Positions 35,490 through 46,077 of a DNA stretch of 64,000 nucleotides are shown piece by piece. The notes beneath the pieces are model-generated. The model was not told the origin of the DNA. It did not search any database and saw only the letters and a program-made list of their open reading frames with translations. The stretch's first letter is position 1, and the number at the start of each line of letters is the position of its first letter. A program made the position numbers and the translations under genes. This DNA is from AP-15 sp963785565 (GTDB taxonomy: Bacteria; Pseudomonadota; Alphaproteobacteria; ATCC43930; CGMCC-115725), in the NCBI GenBank assembly GCA_963785565.1, contig CAWAVV010000013.1, forward strand, positions 248,001-312,000. Direction: 5' to 3'.

Positions 35490-36060
35490 GCGAGCGAGGC
35501 TTGCAACGCGCCTTCTGGCCGGCCCGGGAGGCCGTTACATCACAGGCTGTTCTTCGGCAAATAGATAAATGACAAGTCCAGGGATCGTGGTCATGTCATC
35601 GAGCTGTACAGACCCGATGCAAATCTTAAACTCCCGCGTTCACTTTTTCGCACTTCTGTATCTTGTTACTCTACTCACTGCCGCCAGGGGGCCTTCGTCC
35701 GTCGAGGCTTCGCCAAGATCGTTGAGATATTTGAACCTAGACAGCGGAGCCAGAGTCCGCTGTCCTACCGTTGGACGAACCCCCATCCGGGCCCTGTGCT
35801 GACAGCATAATTTACGGGTGTTGGGCAGGGGCCGGCGGGTGATGTACGGAGATTTGTGTCAGGGCAGTGAGCGGGGGTGCTGGGCGGGTTGCTGAGGTCC
35901 GCAACAACGGAGCACCGCCCGCTACCGAGGGAGTACTATTCCGGCAGGTGAAGATTGCCTGGATCTCGAACGCCGTGCCATTACTCGCCGGTACGATGGC
36001 AACTGGTAGAGCCCGGGCGCGTTTCCCCAAGCGTACCGGTTTCACGCGAGGATGACGATC
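35490..36060. other. Gene-poor stretch carrying a tRNA-Gln fragment
   Basis: About 570 bases between the flavin oxidase and aldolase genes. I see no convincing protein gene. The minus strand carries the truncated tRNA-Gln at 35728-35785. The last 250 bases are the probable aldolase leader. Confidence 0.5.
35728..35785 (-). pseudogene. Truncated tRNA-Gln (CTG)
   Basis: Read leftward from 35785: TGGGGGT acceptor half, GTCC-AACGGTA-GGAC D-arm, GCGGA-CTCTGGC-TCCGC anticodon arm (anticodon CTG), then CTAGG-TTCAAAT. After that the expected CCTAG and the acceptor partner ACCCCCA are absent (ATCTCAACGATC instead). The first 58 bases match a tRNA-Gln well, but the 3' quarter is replaced, so it should not fold into a charged tRNA. 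Confidence 0.75.
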
Positions 36061-36957
36061 ATGGCCAATGACAGGATGATGGCGCAAATCTCGAAGCAGG
36101 GCGGCTTCATCGCCGCGCTCGACCAGAGCGGCGGATCGACACCCGGCGCCCTGCGCCTCTACGGCATTGCCGACAGCGCCTATAGCGGCGATGCCGAGAT
36201 GTTCCGGCTAATGCACGAGATGCGCGTGCGTATCATGACCGCGCCGGCCTTCACCGGCGCCAAGGTCATCGCGACGATCCTTTTCGAGGGCACGATGGAC
36301 GGCGAGGTGAAGGGAAAATCTGCTCCGGCTTTCCTGTGGGAGGAACGGGGCGTCATCCCCTTTGTAAAAGTCGACAAGGGGCTCGAGCCCGAGAAAGACG
36401 GCGTCCAGCTGATGAGGCCGATGCCGGAACTCGATGCGCTGCTGACCCGGGCGGTTAAGCTCGGTGTCTTCGGCACCAAGATGCGCTCGGTCATCAACCT
36501 GGCCTCGAAGGATGGGATCGCCGCCATCGCAGCGCAGCAATTCGCCGTCGGCGCGCAGATCGCCAAGCATGGGCTGATGCCGATCCTCGAGCCGGAAGTT
36601 TCGATCAAGAGCCCGGATAAAGCCGGCGCGGAAGCGATCCTTTTCGCGGAATTGACCAGGAATCTCGACGCCGTACCGGATGGCCCCCGGGTGATGTTCA
36701 AGCTGACGCTGCCGGATGTTCCGGATCTCTATTTGCCGCTGGTAAATCATAAGCGCGTGGCCAGGGTCGTGGCGCTCTCGGGCGGCTATACGCGAGCCGA
36801 CGCCTGCAAACGCCTCTCCGCCAATCACGAGATGATCGCCAGCTTTTCGCGAGCCCTGGCCCAAGATCTCAGGCATTCGATGAGCAATGCTGCGTTTGAC
36901 GCGGCGCTGGCAGAATCCATCGACGAGATTTACCGGGCCTCGACCGTCAAGGCTTGA
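36061..36957 (+). CDS. Class I fructose-bisphosphate aldolase
   Basis: A 298-residue Schiff-base aldolase of the bacterial class I group (splits fructose 1,6-bisphosphate). Typical pieces are GGFIAALDQSGGSTPGALRL, FEGTMDGEVKGKSAPAFLWE, VFGTKMRSVINLA, MPILEPEVSIK and RVMFKLTLPD, which includes candidate catalytic lysines. ATG 36061 is preferred to ATG 36052 because GAGG directly abuts the earlier codon and lies nine bases before the later one. It is followed 39 bases on by an LLM oxidoreductase gene, a probable cotranscript. Confidence 0.9.
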   Translation: MANDRMMAQISKQGGFIAALDQSGGSTPGALRLYGIADSAYSGDAEMFRLMHEMRVRIMTAPAFTGAKVIATILFEGTMDGEVKGKSAPAFLWEERGVIPFVKVDKGLEPEKDGVQLMRPMPELDALLTRAVKLGVFGTKMRSVINLASKDGIAAIAAQQFAVGAQIAKHGLMPILEPEVSIKSPDKAGAEAILFAELTRNLDAVPDGPRVMFKLTLPDVPDLYLPLVNHKRVARVVALSGGYTRADACKRLSANHEMIASFSRALAQDLRHSMSNAAFDAALAESIDEIYRASTVKA

Positions 36958-36996
36958 CCCCCGGGCAGCGGCCTCGAGCCAACGGTAGGCGTTGGC

Positions 36997-38073
36997 ATGC
37001 CTGTGGAGATGATCGGCTGGATCGCGCCCCGGGTCTCGTCGGAGCTGATCCCGCCATCCGGGCCGCCTTTCGATGCCGGCGTGCTTGCCGAGACGGCGCG
37101 CATCCATGAGCGGGCCGGGTTCGACCGCGTGCTGATCGGTTACTTCTCGGATGCGCCGGACGGGTTTCTGGTTGGGGCGCACGCCGCGGCGGTGACCGGG
37201 CGGCTGAGTTTCCTCTTGGCGCATCGGCCGGGGTTCGTGGCGCCGCCGGTCGCCGCCCGCAAGCTGGCGACTCTGGACCAGTTGAGCGATGGCCGTCTGG
37301 CGGTGCACATCATCGCCGGCGGCAGCGACGTCGAGCAGGCCAAGGACGGCGACTGGACCGATCATGACGCCCGCTATCGCCGCTCCGAAGAGTACATCTC
37401 CTTGCTGCGCAGAACCTGGACCGAGGCGGCGCCGTTCGACCACGACGGCGAGTTCTACCGGACTCGGGGGACCTATTCGGAAATCCGCTGCCGGCAGCAC
37501 CCGTGTATCCCGATATACGGTGGCGGCGGTTCCGACGCGGCGATCCGGGCGCTGACCCCGCATGTCGATGTCTTTATGCTATGGGGCGAACCGTTGAAAG
37601 ACACGGCCCTGTTCATGGATCGCGTGCGACGGGAGGCGGCGCCCTCCGGCCGCAACCCGGCCTTCAGCCTGTCCACCCGCCCAATCTTGGCGGCGACCGA
37701 GGGCGCGGCCTGGGACCGCGCCAAGGCGATCCTTGACCGGGTGCTGATCAATGGCGGCGGCGCGCCGGCGCTCAAGCGCCAGAATGTCGGCTCCGACCGG
37801 CTGTTGCAGGCCGCCGCCGCGGCCGAGGTGCACGACACCTGCCTGTGGACGTCGCTCGCCGTCGCGACGGGCGCTTCGGGGAATTCGACGGCGCTGGTCG
37901 GCACCCCCGAAACAGTCGCCAAGGCGCTCCTCGAATACTACAAGCTTGGCGCTGCCAGCCTCCTAATCCGAGGCTACGATCCCCGGCCGGATGCCGTTCA
38001 ATATGGCGAGGAACTGATCCCCCGCCTCCGCGAATTGGTAGCGGATTACGACGCCGCGAGCGGCGCCGAATAG
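36997..38073 (+). CDS. LLM-class (luciferase-like, SsuD-type) flavin monooxygenase
   Basis: A 358-residue FMNH2-dependent monooxygenase resembling alkanesulfonate monooxygenase. LLAHRPGFVAPPVAARKLAT, then LSDGRLAVHIIAGGSDVEQ and DHDARYRRSEEYISLLRRTW are the SsuD/LLM hallmarks. The C-terminal LVGTPETVAKALLEYYKLGA is also typical. A sulfonate or other C-S/C-N substrate is likely but unproven. No FMN reductase is adjacent. Its 3' end overlaps the convergent FAD oxidoreductase by 28 bases. Confidence 0.88.
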   Translation: MPVEMIGWIAPRVSSELIPPSGPPFDAGVLAETARIHERAGFDRVLIGYFSDAPDGFLVGAHAAAVTGRLSFLLAHRPGFVAPPVAARKLATLDQLSDGRLAVHIIAGGSDVEQAKDGDWTDHDARYRRSEEYISLLRRTWTEAAPFDHDGEFYRTRGTYSEIRCRQHPCIPIYGGGGSDAAIRALTPHVDVFMLWGEPLKDTALFMDRVRREAAPSGRNPAFSLSTRPILAATEGAAWDRAKAILDRVLINGGGAPALKRQNVGSDRLLQAAAAAEVHDTCLWTSLAVATGASGNSTALVGTPETVAKALLEYYKLGAASLLIRGYDPRPDAVQYGEELIPRLRELVADYDAASGAE

Positions 38074-39791
38074 TCCGCCGCGACTTCGAGCCGGGATGCC
38101 GTTGCGGCAGCGTTTCCGGCGATGTAGCCCTGGCAGACGGCCCGGGCCAAGCCGTGCTGGCTGAACCCGCCGGCCAATTCGCCGCCACAATAGAGCCCCG
38201 GGATGATTTCGCCGTTCAGGTCGATCACCTGACATGCTGCATTGATGCGCAGTCCGGCGCGGGTGTCATGCACAACCGGCGTGGCCCAGGCGGCGTAGTA
38301 CGGTGGCTTGGCGATCTCGTACATCGGCCTGGGTTTGCCGAAATCCCCGTCGACTCCGCAAGCGACAAATGAATTATAGCGCGCGACGGTTTCCTCCAGG
38401 TTCGCCGGCGGCATCGGCACGCGCTGATATTTCATGACGATCTTCTCGGCCAGATCGGCCAATCTATCGGCGCTGAAAAAGAAGCCGGCCGCGATATCGA
38501 CATGGGGCGGGTTCGGCGTCCATCCTTCGCGCGCGACGGCGTCGCCATCGAAAATGGCCCAGATCGGACCGCCGCCATTGTGTCCGTCGTCAATCCCGGC
38601 GAGCGCTGCATTCAAAAAATTGTTGGGGTTCCAATCGAGGTTTTTGGCATTGAGCCAGCTGCCTTGCACATAGGGATCGAGCGAGTTGTAGTTGTTGGCG
38701 ATGTATTGTCCGCCGGTTTCGTCATAGAACCGCTTGCCCCGCATATTGACCAGAATGACGTCCTGCCAATCCGCCACCCTGAGGCCGGTCGCGCGAGCGC
38801 GGTCGAATACCGGACTGCCCGGCAGCCACTGGAGATGCCGGTAATTGTACTGGCACCCGATCGAACCCGGCTTGGTGACGTTCGAACCGAATTCGCCGAT
38901 CTGGTTGTAAAAACCCCACAACGAGGCGCCGATCGCCATGGCCGCGAGCTCGCCGCTTGCGTCCTGGTCGGACCACGGCATGCCGGCGAGACCGCAATAT
39001 TCCTCGGTCAGGCGCGGGTCGAACATGCGCCGGAAGTTGACATTGCCTGTCGAGCCGCCGGTGCCGATGATGACCGCCTGGCGCGCGCGGATGTTCAACG
39101 CCGCACCCTTGTGGTCGGCCGCGATGCCGAGCACCGGGCCGAAATTCGCGGTCTGCCGGTAGATCCGGGTCATTCGGTGCTCCAGCAGAACCTCGACACC
39201 GGCTTTCTTGGCCGCGACTTCGAGCGATCGCATCAAGCCATTGCCGGAGGAGCGGGTCTTTTGGACCGCCGGATCAGCCGGCTCTCCACTGTACGCCATC
39301 GGCCAGTGCATCACGGCGCAATGCATTTCGCGCGGCGCCGAATTTCCGACCGAGTTGCCGCCAATGGCATCCGGGGCTTTGTCGATAAAAACGACGCCGT
39401 GGGCGACCAACCATTCAAAGGCAGGAGCGCTGTTGTCAGCGAACGCGCGAATGATTTCGCGATCGTTGTACCGGTAATCCGGAAAGCCGTTGGGCCCGAC
39501 CACTGACCAGTCGGTCAGATCGCGGAACAGCAGGTCGGGGGAATCCTCGATGCCGTATTGTTTCTGCACGCTGGTTCCGCCGCCGAGCGGAACATTGCCG
39601 CCACTGATGATGGCATGACCGCCGATATCCTTTTCCGCCTCGACCAGGATCACGGTGCAGCCAGCCTCCTGCGCGACAATGGCGGCGGGAAGTCCGGTCG
39701 CCCCCGCGCCGACCACGACGATATCGCACTCGCGGTCCCAGCTGGCGGGAGGCCGTGCATCTGTTGCCGCGGCCGGTGTTCGGTTCACCAC
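38046..39791 (-). CDS. FAD-dependent oxidoreductase, fumarate reductase/KstD-like
   Basis: A 581-residue flavoprotein. The dinucleotide-binding motif CDIVVVGAGATGLPAAIVAQ is near the N-terminus, and the family's C-terminal FAD segment reads YCGGELAGGFSQHGLARAV. The layout is that of succinate dehydrogenase/fumarate reductase-like flavoproteins including 3-ketosteroid delta-1-dehydrogenases and urocanate reductases. Exact substrate is unknown. It has no cytochrome or iron-sulphur partner gene nearby. Convergent with, and overlapping, the LLM gene. Confidence 0.87.
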   Translation of the reverse strand: MVNRTPAAATDARPPASWDRECDIVVVGAGATGLPAAIVAQEAGCTVILVEAEKDIGGHAIISGGNVPLGGGTSVQKQYGIEDSPDLLFRDLTDWSVVGPNGFPDYRYNDREIIRAFADNSAPAFEWLVAHGVVFIDKAPDAIGGNSVGNSAPREMHCAVMHWPMAYSGEPADPAVQKTRSSGNGLMRSLEVAAKKAGVEVLLEHRMTRIYRQTANFGPVLGIAADHKGAALNIRARQAVIIGTGGSTGNVNFRRMFDPRLTEEYCGLAGMPWSDQDASGELAAMAIGASLWGFYNQIGEFGSNVTKPGSIGCQYNYRHLQWLPGSPVFDRARATGLRVADWQDVILVNMRGKRFYDETGGQYIANNYNSLDPYVQGSWLNAKNLDWNPNNFLNAALAGIDDGHNGGGPIWAIFDGDAVAREGWTPNPPHVDIAAGFFFSADRLADLAEKIVMKYQRVPMPPANLEETVARYNSFVACGVDGDFGKPRPMYEIAKPPYYAAWATPVVHDTRAGLRINAACQVIDLNGEIIPGLYCGGELAGGFSQHGLARAVCQGYIAGNAAATASRLEVAADYSAPLAAS

Positions 39792-39968
39792 GGTTTTCTT
39801 CTCCCTCGTCTTCTCACACGCGTGCTCGGGCGGTCATCAATAAGCGATACCCCCGCCCTTGGCGTCAGTGACGGGTTCCTGCATACTTCCCTCAGGTAAA
39901 CCTATCAGCTAGCCCAAATCAATGGAGTGGAAACACCGTGCCAGTGCGAGCCCGCCGGAGAGAACCCT

Positions 39969-40319
39969 ATGGCATACGACATACCACCTCCTGAACAACG
40001 GCCCGAGCCGGGATATTACTATCATTACAAACACGACCCGAACGGGCCACTAAACAACTACGCCTATTACATCTATGGCATCGGCCATCACACCGAGGAT
40101 GATTGCCGGCCCGAAGATGCCTTCATGCAAGTGTACCGGCCATTATACGAGGCCTATGCGTACAGGAACGGCGGGATGTTCGATCTGCGTCCGTTGCACA
40201 TGTTCTATGAACCGGCCAAGCTAAACGGCAAAGAAGTGCAACGGTTCACCAAGATTACCGACCCGGTGGTGATCGCACAACTACTGGAAATCAAGGCCCG
40301 CATGTATCCAAACCCGTAA
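39969..40319 (+). CDS. DUF1653-like protein with an insertion
   Basis: A 116-residue protein. PGYYYHYKHDPNGPLNNYAY begins like DUF1653 (P-G-x-Y-x-H-Y-K), and VYRPLYEAYAYRNGGMFDLR, then PLHMFYEPAKLNGKEVQRF match the rest of that domain. The middle (YYIYGIGHHTEDDCRPEDAF) is longer and Tyr/His-rich compared with the short form I know. GGAGAG precedes ATG 39969. Function of DUF1653 is unknown. It is a single gene between two leftward genes. Confidence 0.75.
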   Translation: MAYDIPPPEQRPEPGYYYHYKHDPNGPLNNYAYYIYGIGHHTEDDCRPEDAFMQVYRPLYEAYAYRNGGMFDLRPLHMFYEPAKLNGKEVQRFTKITDPVVIAQLLEIKARMYPNP

Positions 40320-40411
40320 CAGAGGACGGGCGGCGCCATGCCAAGACCCACCCTCCCCACGTGCGGGCGGTTGGGGAAGAGTAACGGGTGGCCGGCCGAC
40401 GGTGATCGTCG

Positions 40412-41905
<1,494 letters not shown>

Positions 41906-42071
41906 CAGGATGCACCCGCTGCTGATCTCTCCAGATACCCTATCATAGGCTTGGCGGGGCGTCGGCGGCAGCGGATTTTGAGCGAAAGCGCGGATTGCGC
42001 GGTCCTCAAATCCAGCCGAACTCTCGCCGGCGGCCAGCACCAACGGTGCCGAGCGGGCACGGAGAAGACCC

Positions 42072-42158
42072 TCAGATCCCGTTCAATGCGCTATACGCTG
42101 ATAACATGGTCCAGACGACCAGCAGCGTTATCCCGCTCCAATAGACCCACCGATACAT
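42072..42158 (-). CDS. 28-residue membrane peptide
   Basis: A very short ORF, ATG 42158 to TGA 42072, encoding MYRWVYWSGITLLVVWTMLS and eight more residues. It is one hydrophobic helix with an aromatic start. A strong GGAGAGG ribosome site lies at normal distance before the ATG, which is the main evidence. It is divergent from the methyltransferase gene and 166 bases upstream of mmsA. No family recognised. Confidence 0.45.
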   Translation of the reverse strand: MYRWVYWSGITLLVVWTMLSAYSALNGI

Positions 42159-42277
42159 CGCAAACCTCTCCCCCTTCGCCCAAGATGATGGACCCGGCCT
42201 TATCCTAGGCGTGCTCCTACCATAGGCAGTGTGAGGGGCGTCACCTCCCCGCTCCCACGGCATCCCGGAAGGATTCG

Positions 42278-43555
42278 ATGGCAATGCGGCGACGGGAAGG
42301 CGAACTGGTGGAATTGTCGGTCGAGCGCATCGGCGCGGCCGGGGACGGCGTCGCGCGATGGCGGGGCGAGCCCGTCTTTCTTCCGTTCACCGTGCCGGGC
42401 GACTATGTGCGCGCCCGGCTCGGCCCCCGCCGCGGCAGTGGGTTGGAAGGCCATGTCGTGGACCTTGTGGGTGCGGGCCCCGGGCGTTCCCCAGCGCCCT
42501 GCCGCCATTTCGGATGCTGTGGCGGCTGCGCTTTGCAGCACCTCGATCCCGATCTCTACCGGTCGTTCAAACTCGGCACGCTATTGAAAGCGCTGGAACG
42601 GGCCGGCGTCGAGCCCGGCAAAGTTGAGCCGCTGCGGACGGTTCCACCGACGCGGCGGCGGGCGCGCCTCGGACTCGTCCGGCCGCCTGACCCGCGGCAG
42701 CCAGTGCGTGTCGGGTTTCGAAAGCGCTTCTCACACGATCTGGTCGATCTGCGCGAATGCCTAGTGCTGGAGCCGCCATTGTTCGCGCTCGTCGGCGAGT
42801 TGCGGCGTTTCGTCCCCGATCTGCTGCCGCCAGGCGGCATGGGCGATGCGACCCTGAGCCGCACCGACAGCGGCGTCGATTTGCTGCTCGAAGCCTCGCA
42901 GCCGCCGGGACTCGGCGCACTCGAAGCGCTGGCGCGGCTTGGTGACGAGTGTGATCTTGCCCGCATCGCCTGGCGGTCGCGCGAGGGGGAAATCCCTGTG
43001 GTCGAGCGCCGACCGGTCCGCATGATGCGATCGGGCATCGCCGTCCAATTCCCGTCCGGCGCTTTTCTGCAGGCGAGCGCAGCGGCCGAGAACATCCTCG
43101 TCGAACAGGTTCTCGCCGGGATTGGTCGGTCTCGCCCGGTGCTTGATTTGTTCGCCGGGCTCGGCACCTTCACCTTTGCGCTGGCCGGTGGCGGGCCGGT
43201 ACACGCTGTCGAGGGCGACCCGCGCATGGCGGCGGCGCTCGCCCGTGCCGCGGCGGATGCAACTGGGGTCACCGTCGAGCGCCGCGATCTCGCGCGCGAC
43301 CCGCTGCCGCCCGAAATGCTGGCGAATTACACTGCCGCGGTGTTCGACCCGCCGCGCGCCAGCGCCGCCGCGCAAGCAGCGGCCCTTGCTGCCTCACGCC
43401 TCGACACGGTCGTCGCCGTCTCGTGCAACCCCGCCACCTTCGCCCGCGACGCCGCCGGGCTGATCGCCGGCGGCTTTCGCATCGAACGAGTGGTGCCGAT
43501 CGACCAGTTCGCATGGTCTCCGCATCTCGAACTCGCCGCCGTTTTCCGGCGATAA
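42278..43555 (+). CDS. TrmA/RumA-family uracil-C5 RNA methyltransferase
   Basis: A 425-residue methyltransferase that makes m5U in tRNA or rRNA. An N-terminal TRAM-like domain (LVELSVERIGAAGDGVARWR) is followed by an iron-sulphur cysteine cluster (CRHFGCCGGCALQHL, with a later Cys in LRECLVLEP). The SAM site is PVLDLFAGLGTFTFAL. The active-site Cys lies in AVSCNPATFARDAAGL, and FDPPRASAAA is the usual motif. It could be RlmC, RlmD or TrmA; the target uridine is not predictable by eye. Confidence 0.9.
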   Translation: MAMRRREGELVELSVERIGAAGDGVARWRGEPVFLPFTVPGDYVRARLGPRRGSGLEGHVVDLVGAGPGRSPAPCRHFGCCGGCALQHLDPDLYRSFKLGTLLKALERAGVEPGKVEPLRTVPPTRRRARLGLVRPPDPRQPVRVGFRKRFSHDLVDLRECLVLEPPLFALVGELRRFVPDLLPPGGMGDATLSRTDSGVDLLLEASQPPGLGALEALARLGDECDLARIAWRSREGEIPVVERRPVRMMRSGIAVQFPSGAFLQASAAAENILVEQVLAGIGRSRPVLDLFAGLGTFTFALAGGGPVHAVEGDPRMAAALARAAADATGVTVERRDLARDPLPPEMLANYTAAVFDPPRASAAAQAAALAASRLDTVVAVSCNPATFARDAAGLIAGGFRIERVVPIDQFAWSPHLELAAVFRR

Positions 43556-43633
43556 CTGGGACGCGTCAGGGTGCCGAAAACGGTTGCGCCCACAACCAGG
43601 CGGTGTGCTCGAACGCGCTGATCGAACCTCGTT

Positions 43634-44839
43634 TCAGATGACGCCGCTCTCCTTCAGTTCGGCGATCTCGGCGGCCGACAGGCCGAGCCAGCCGCCGTAG
43701 ATCTCGTCGTTGTGCTGGCCGATGGTCGGGCTCGGGCCGCTTTCGACCTTGTCGGTCCCGTGCAAACGCAGCGGCGTCGTCGGCACCACGATCTCACCGA
43801 GCTCGGGGTGGTCGATGCGCTCGAGCATGCCGCGCTCATGCATATGCGGGTCGTTCATGACCTCGGGGGCGTTGCGCACCGGCGCGCACGGGATGCGGTA
43901 TTGCTTGGTGCGGGCGAACACCTCCATCTTGCCGAGGGTACTGGTCCATCCAGCGACGAGGGCGTCGGTCTCCTCCATATGGGCGACGCGGCTGGCGTTA
44001 GTGGCAAACCGCGGGTCGTCGGCGAGGTCCTCGCGGCCCATCGCCTTCAGCAAATTCTGGAAATGCGCCTCGGTGACGATATGGATCGCGACGTGACCGT
44101 CGTTTGTCGGGAACACGTTGTAGGGCGCGCTGTTGAGCCCCGATTGGCGGTTGCCGGTCCGCGGCGGGACCTTGCCGGTACGGTGGTAATATTCGAAGCT
44201 GCTGGCGAGGGTCGGGTACACCGCCTCCTGCATCGATACCTCGACCAGGCGTCCGATGCCGCTGCGGTCGCGGTCGTAGAGCGCCGTCACGACGCCGGCG
44301 TAGAGATGAACGCCGCCCATGAAATCGACCAGGGTCGGGCCGGCCTTGACCGGCGGTCCATCCGGAAAGCCGGTGACGCTCATGATCCCCGAGGCCGCCT
44401 GGATCGTCATGTCCATGGCCAGATTGTCGCGGTCGGGGCCGCTGAGCCCGAAGCCGGTGCCCGAGGCGTAGATCAGCCGCGGGTTGATCTCGCGCAGCCG
44501 ACTGTAGCCGACGCCGAGGCCGTCCATCGTCCCGGGCGAGAAATTTTCCAGCAGCACGTCGGCGCGTTCGACCATGCGAAACAATAATTCGCGGCCGCGC
44601 GCCTCCTTCAAATTAAGCGTCACCGCGTGCTTATTCTGGTTCAGCATCGCGAACGGCAGGGTGGCGCTCTTGCCGGGATCGGCGCGGCGGCGGCCCGGCT
44701 CACCGCGCGGCGGCTCGATCTTGATTACAAAGGCGCCGGCCTTGGCCATCAGCAGGGTCGCATAGGGGCCCTGAAAGATCTGGCCGAAATCGATGACCGT
44801 CACGTCCGAAAGAGGCGTGTTCGCCCGCGCATGGTTCAT
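43634..44839 (-). CDS. CaiB/BaiF CoA-transferase, third copy
   Basis: A 401-residue class III CoA-transferase, less like the two copies at 11-14 kb than they are like each other. LSDVTVIDFGQIFQGPYATL, VIKIEPPRGEPGRRRADPG and LVDFMGGVHLYAGVVTALYD (candidate Asp nucleophile) are typical, as is LPFAMLNQNKHAVTLNLKE. GGAGAAAG precedes ATG 44839; the frame extends upstream without conservation. It is divergent from an amidohydrolase gene, so the two may share a promoter region and pathway. Confidence 0.9.
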   Translation of the reverse strand: MNHARANTPLSDVTVIDFGQIFQGPYATLLMAKAGAFVIKIEPPRGEPGRRRADPGKSATLPFAMLNQNKHAVTLNLKEARGRELLFRMVERADVLLENFSPGTMDGLGVGYSRLREINPRLIYASGTGFGLSGPDRDNLAMDMTIQAASGIMSVTGFPDGPPVKAGPTLVDFMGGVHLYAGVVTALYDRDRSGIGRLVEVSMQEAVYPTLASSFEYYHRTGKVPPRTGNRQSGLNSAPYNVFPTNDGHVAIHIVTEAHFQNLLKAMGREDLADDPRFATNASRVAHMEETDALVAGWTSTLGKMEVFARTKQYRIPCAPVRNAPEVMNDPHMHERGMLERIDHPELGEIVVPTTPLRLHGTDKVESGPSPTIGQHNDEIYGGWLGLSAAEIAELKESGVI

Positions 44840-44931
44840 CGGCTTTCTCCGCCCGCTTATGAGAGATTTAAGTCGCACACCGTCGCCGTGCTGAGTCATG
44901 CTAACGTCCGGCTCGCACGGAGGATATGCCA

Positions 44932-46077
44932 ATGAAATACGAAGTGATCTCGGCCGACTGCCATGTCGATCTGATCTGGCTGCCGCCCGATCTATTCACC
45001 GCCAACGCCCCGGCGGCGATGAAAGACCGCATGCCCTACGTGACTGACGGCGAGCGGGGCAAGGAATGGGTGACCAAGTCAGGCGCCTCGTTCGGGCTGA
45101 TGAACGGCATGGGCTCGGCCGGCCGTCTCTACGAGCCGGGCAAGATCCACCGCTCGGACCGGATGGCCGCGCAGGGCCTCTATGACGACGGCAAAAAGGG
45201 CATCCGCCGCCTGACCGATCCCGATCTGCGCCTCAAGGACCAGGACCGCGACGGCATCCAGGCCGAGGTATTGTACGGCATCCTCGGCGCCACCAGCCGG
45301 ATCAACGATGACGAAGCGGCTGGCGAGATGCTGCGGATCTACAACGAATGGCTCTCCGGCTTCTGCAATACCCATCCCGACCGCTTTGCCGGCCTCGCCT
45401 GCATCCCGAACCACGACATCGACGCCGCGGTCGGCGAGATCGAGCAGGTCGCCCGGCGTGGCGGTGTGCGCGGCCTCGAAATCTCGCGCCGCGGCGGCAT
45501 GACGCCGCTGTGGGACCCGTGGTGGAACCCGATGTGGGACGCGGTCGCGGCGAGTGGACTGCCGGTGCATTTCCATACGATCGGCAGCGGCGTGCGGCGA
45601 GATTTTACGCAGCTTCCCGCAAAAGTGGCGCTCGCCGCCCGCGCTTCCGGCATCACCAGCTTCCAGATGTACATGTCGGACGTGCTGATGTCGGTGATCT
45701 TCGCCGGCGTGCTCGAACACCGTCCCGGCATCAAGCTGGTCATCGGCGAGGCCGGCACCGGCTGGATCCCCTACATCCTGCAGCGCATGGACGCAGAATG
45801 GGAGGACCAGTTCAAGGCGCTCGATCTGAAAATGCCGCCGAGCGAGTACTGGCGCCGCCAGTGCTACGCCACCTACCAGAGCGACCCGATCGGGGTGAAA
45901 TTGCTCGACGAGCTCGGCGAGGACAACATCATGTGGGGCTCGGACTTCCCGCACCCCGACGGCATCTGGCCCAACTCGCAGGAATACATCGAGCGCGAGC
46001 TCGGCCACCTGCCCGAAGCGACGCGGCGCAAGATCGTCTGCGGCAACGCCGCCAAGCTCTACCGTTTCGTCAACTGA
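44932..46077 (+). CDS. Amidohydrolase 2 (ACMSD-like) family metal-dependent hydrolase
   Basis: A 381-residue TIM-barrel enzyme of the amidohydrolase_2 family, which includes ACMSD-type decarboxylases. ISADCHVDLIW, THPDRFAGLACIPNHD, GVRGLEISRRGG, LPVHFHTIGSG and DNIMWGSDFPHPDGIWPNSQ supply metal and substrate residues. ATG 44932 has GGAGG eight bases before it; ATG 44926 is too close to that site. Substrate is unknown. It diverges from the CoA-transferase gene, with about 90 bases between starts. Confidence 0.88.
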   Translation: MKYEVISADCHVDLIWLPPDLFTANAPAAMKDRMPYVTDGERGKEWVTKSGASFGLMNGMGSAGRLYEPGKIHRSDRMAAQGLYDDGKKGIRRLTDPDLRLKDQDRDGIQAEVLYGILGATSRINDDEAAGEMLRIYNEWLSGFCNTHPDRFAGLACIPNHDIDAAVGEIEQVARRGGVRGLEISRRGGMTPLWDPWWNPMWDAVAASGLPVHFHTIGSGVRRDFTQLPAKVALAARASGITSFQMYMSDVLMSVIFAGVLEHRPGIKLVIGEAGTGWIPYILQRMDAEWEDQFKALDLKMPPSEYWRRQCYATYQSDPIGVKLLDELGEDNIMWGSDFPHPDGIWPNSQEYIERELGHLPEATRRKIVCGNAAKLYRFVN

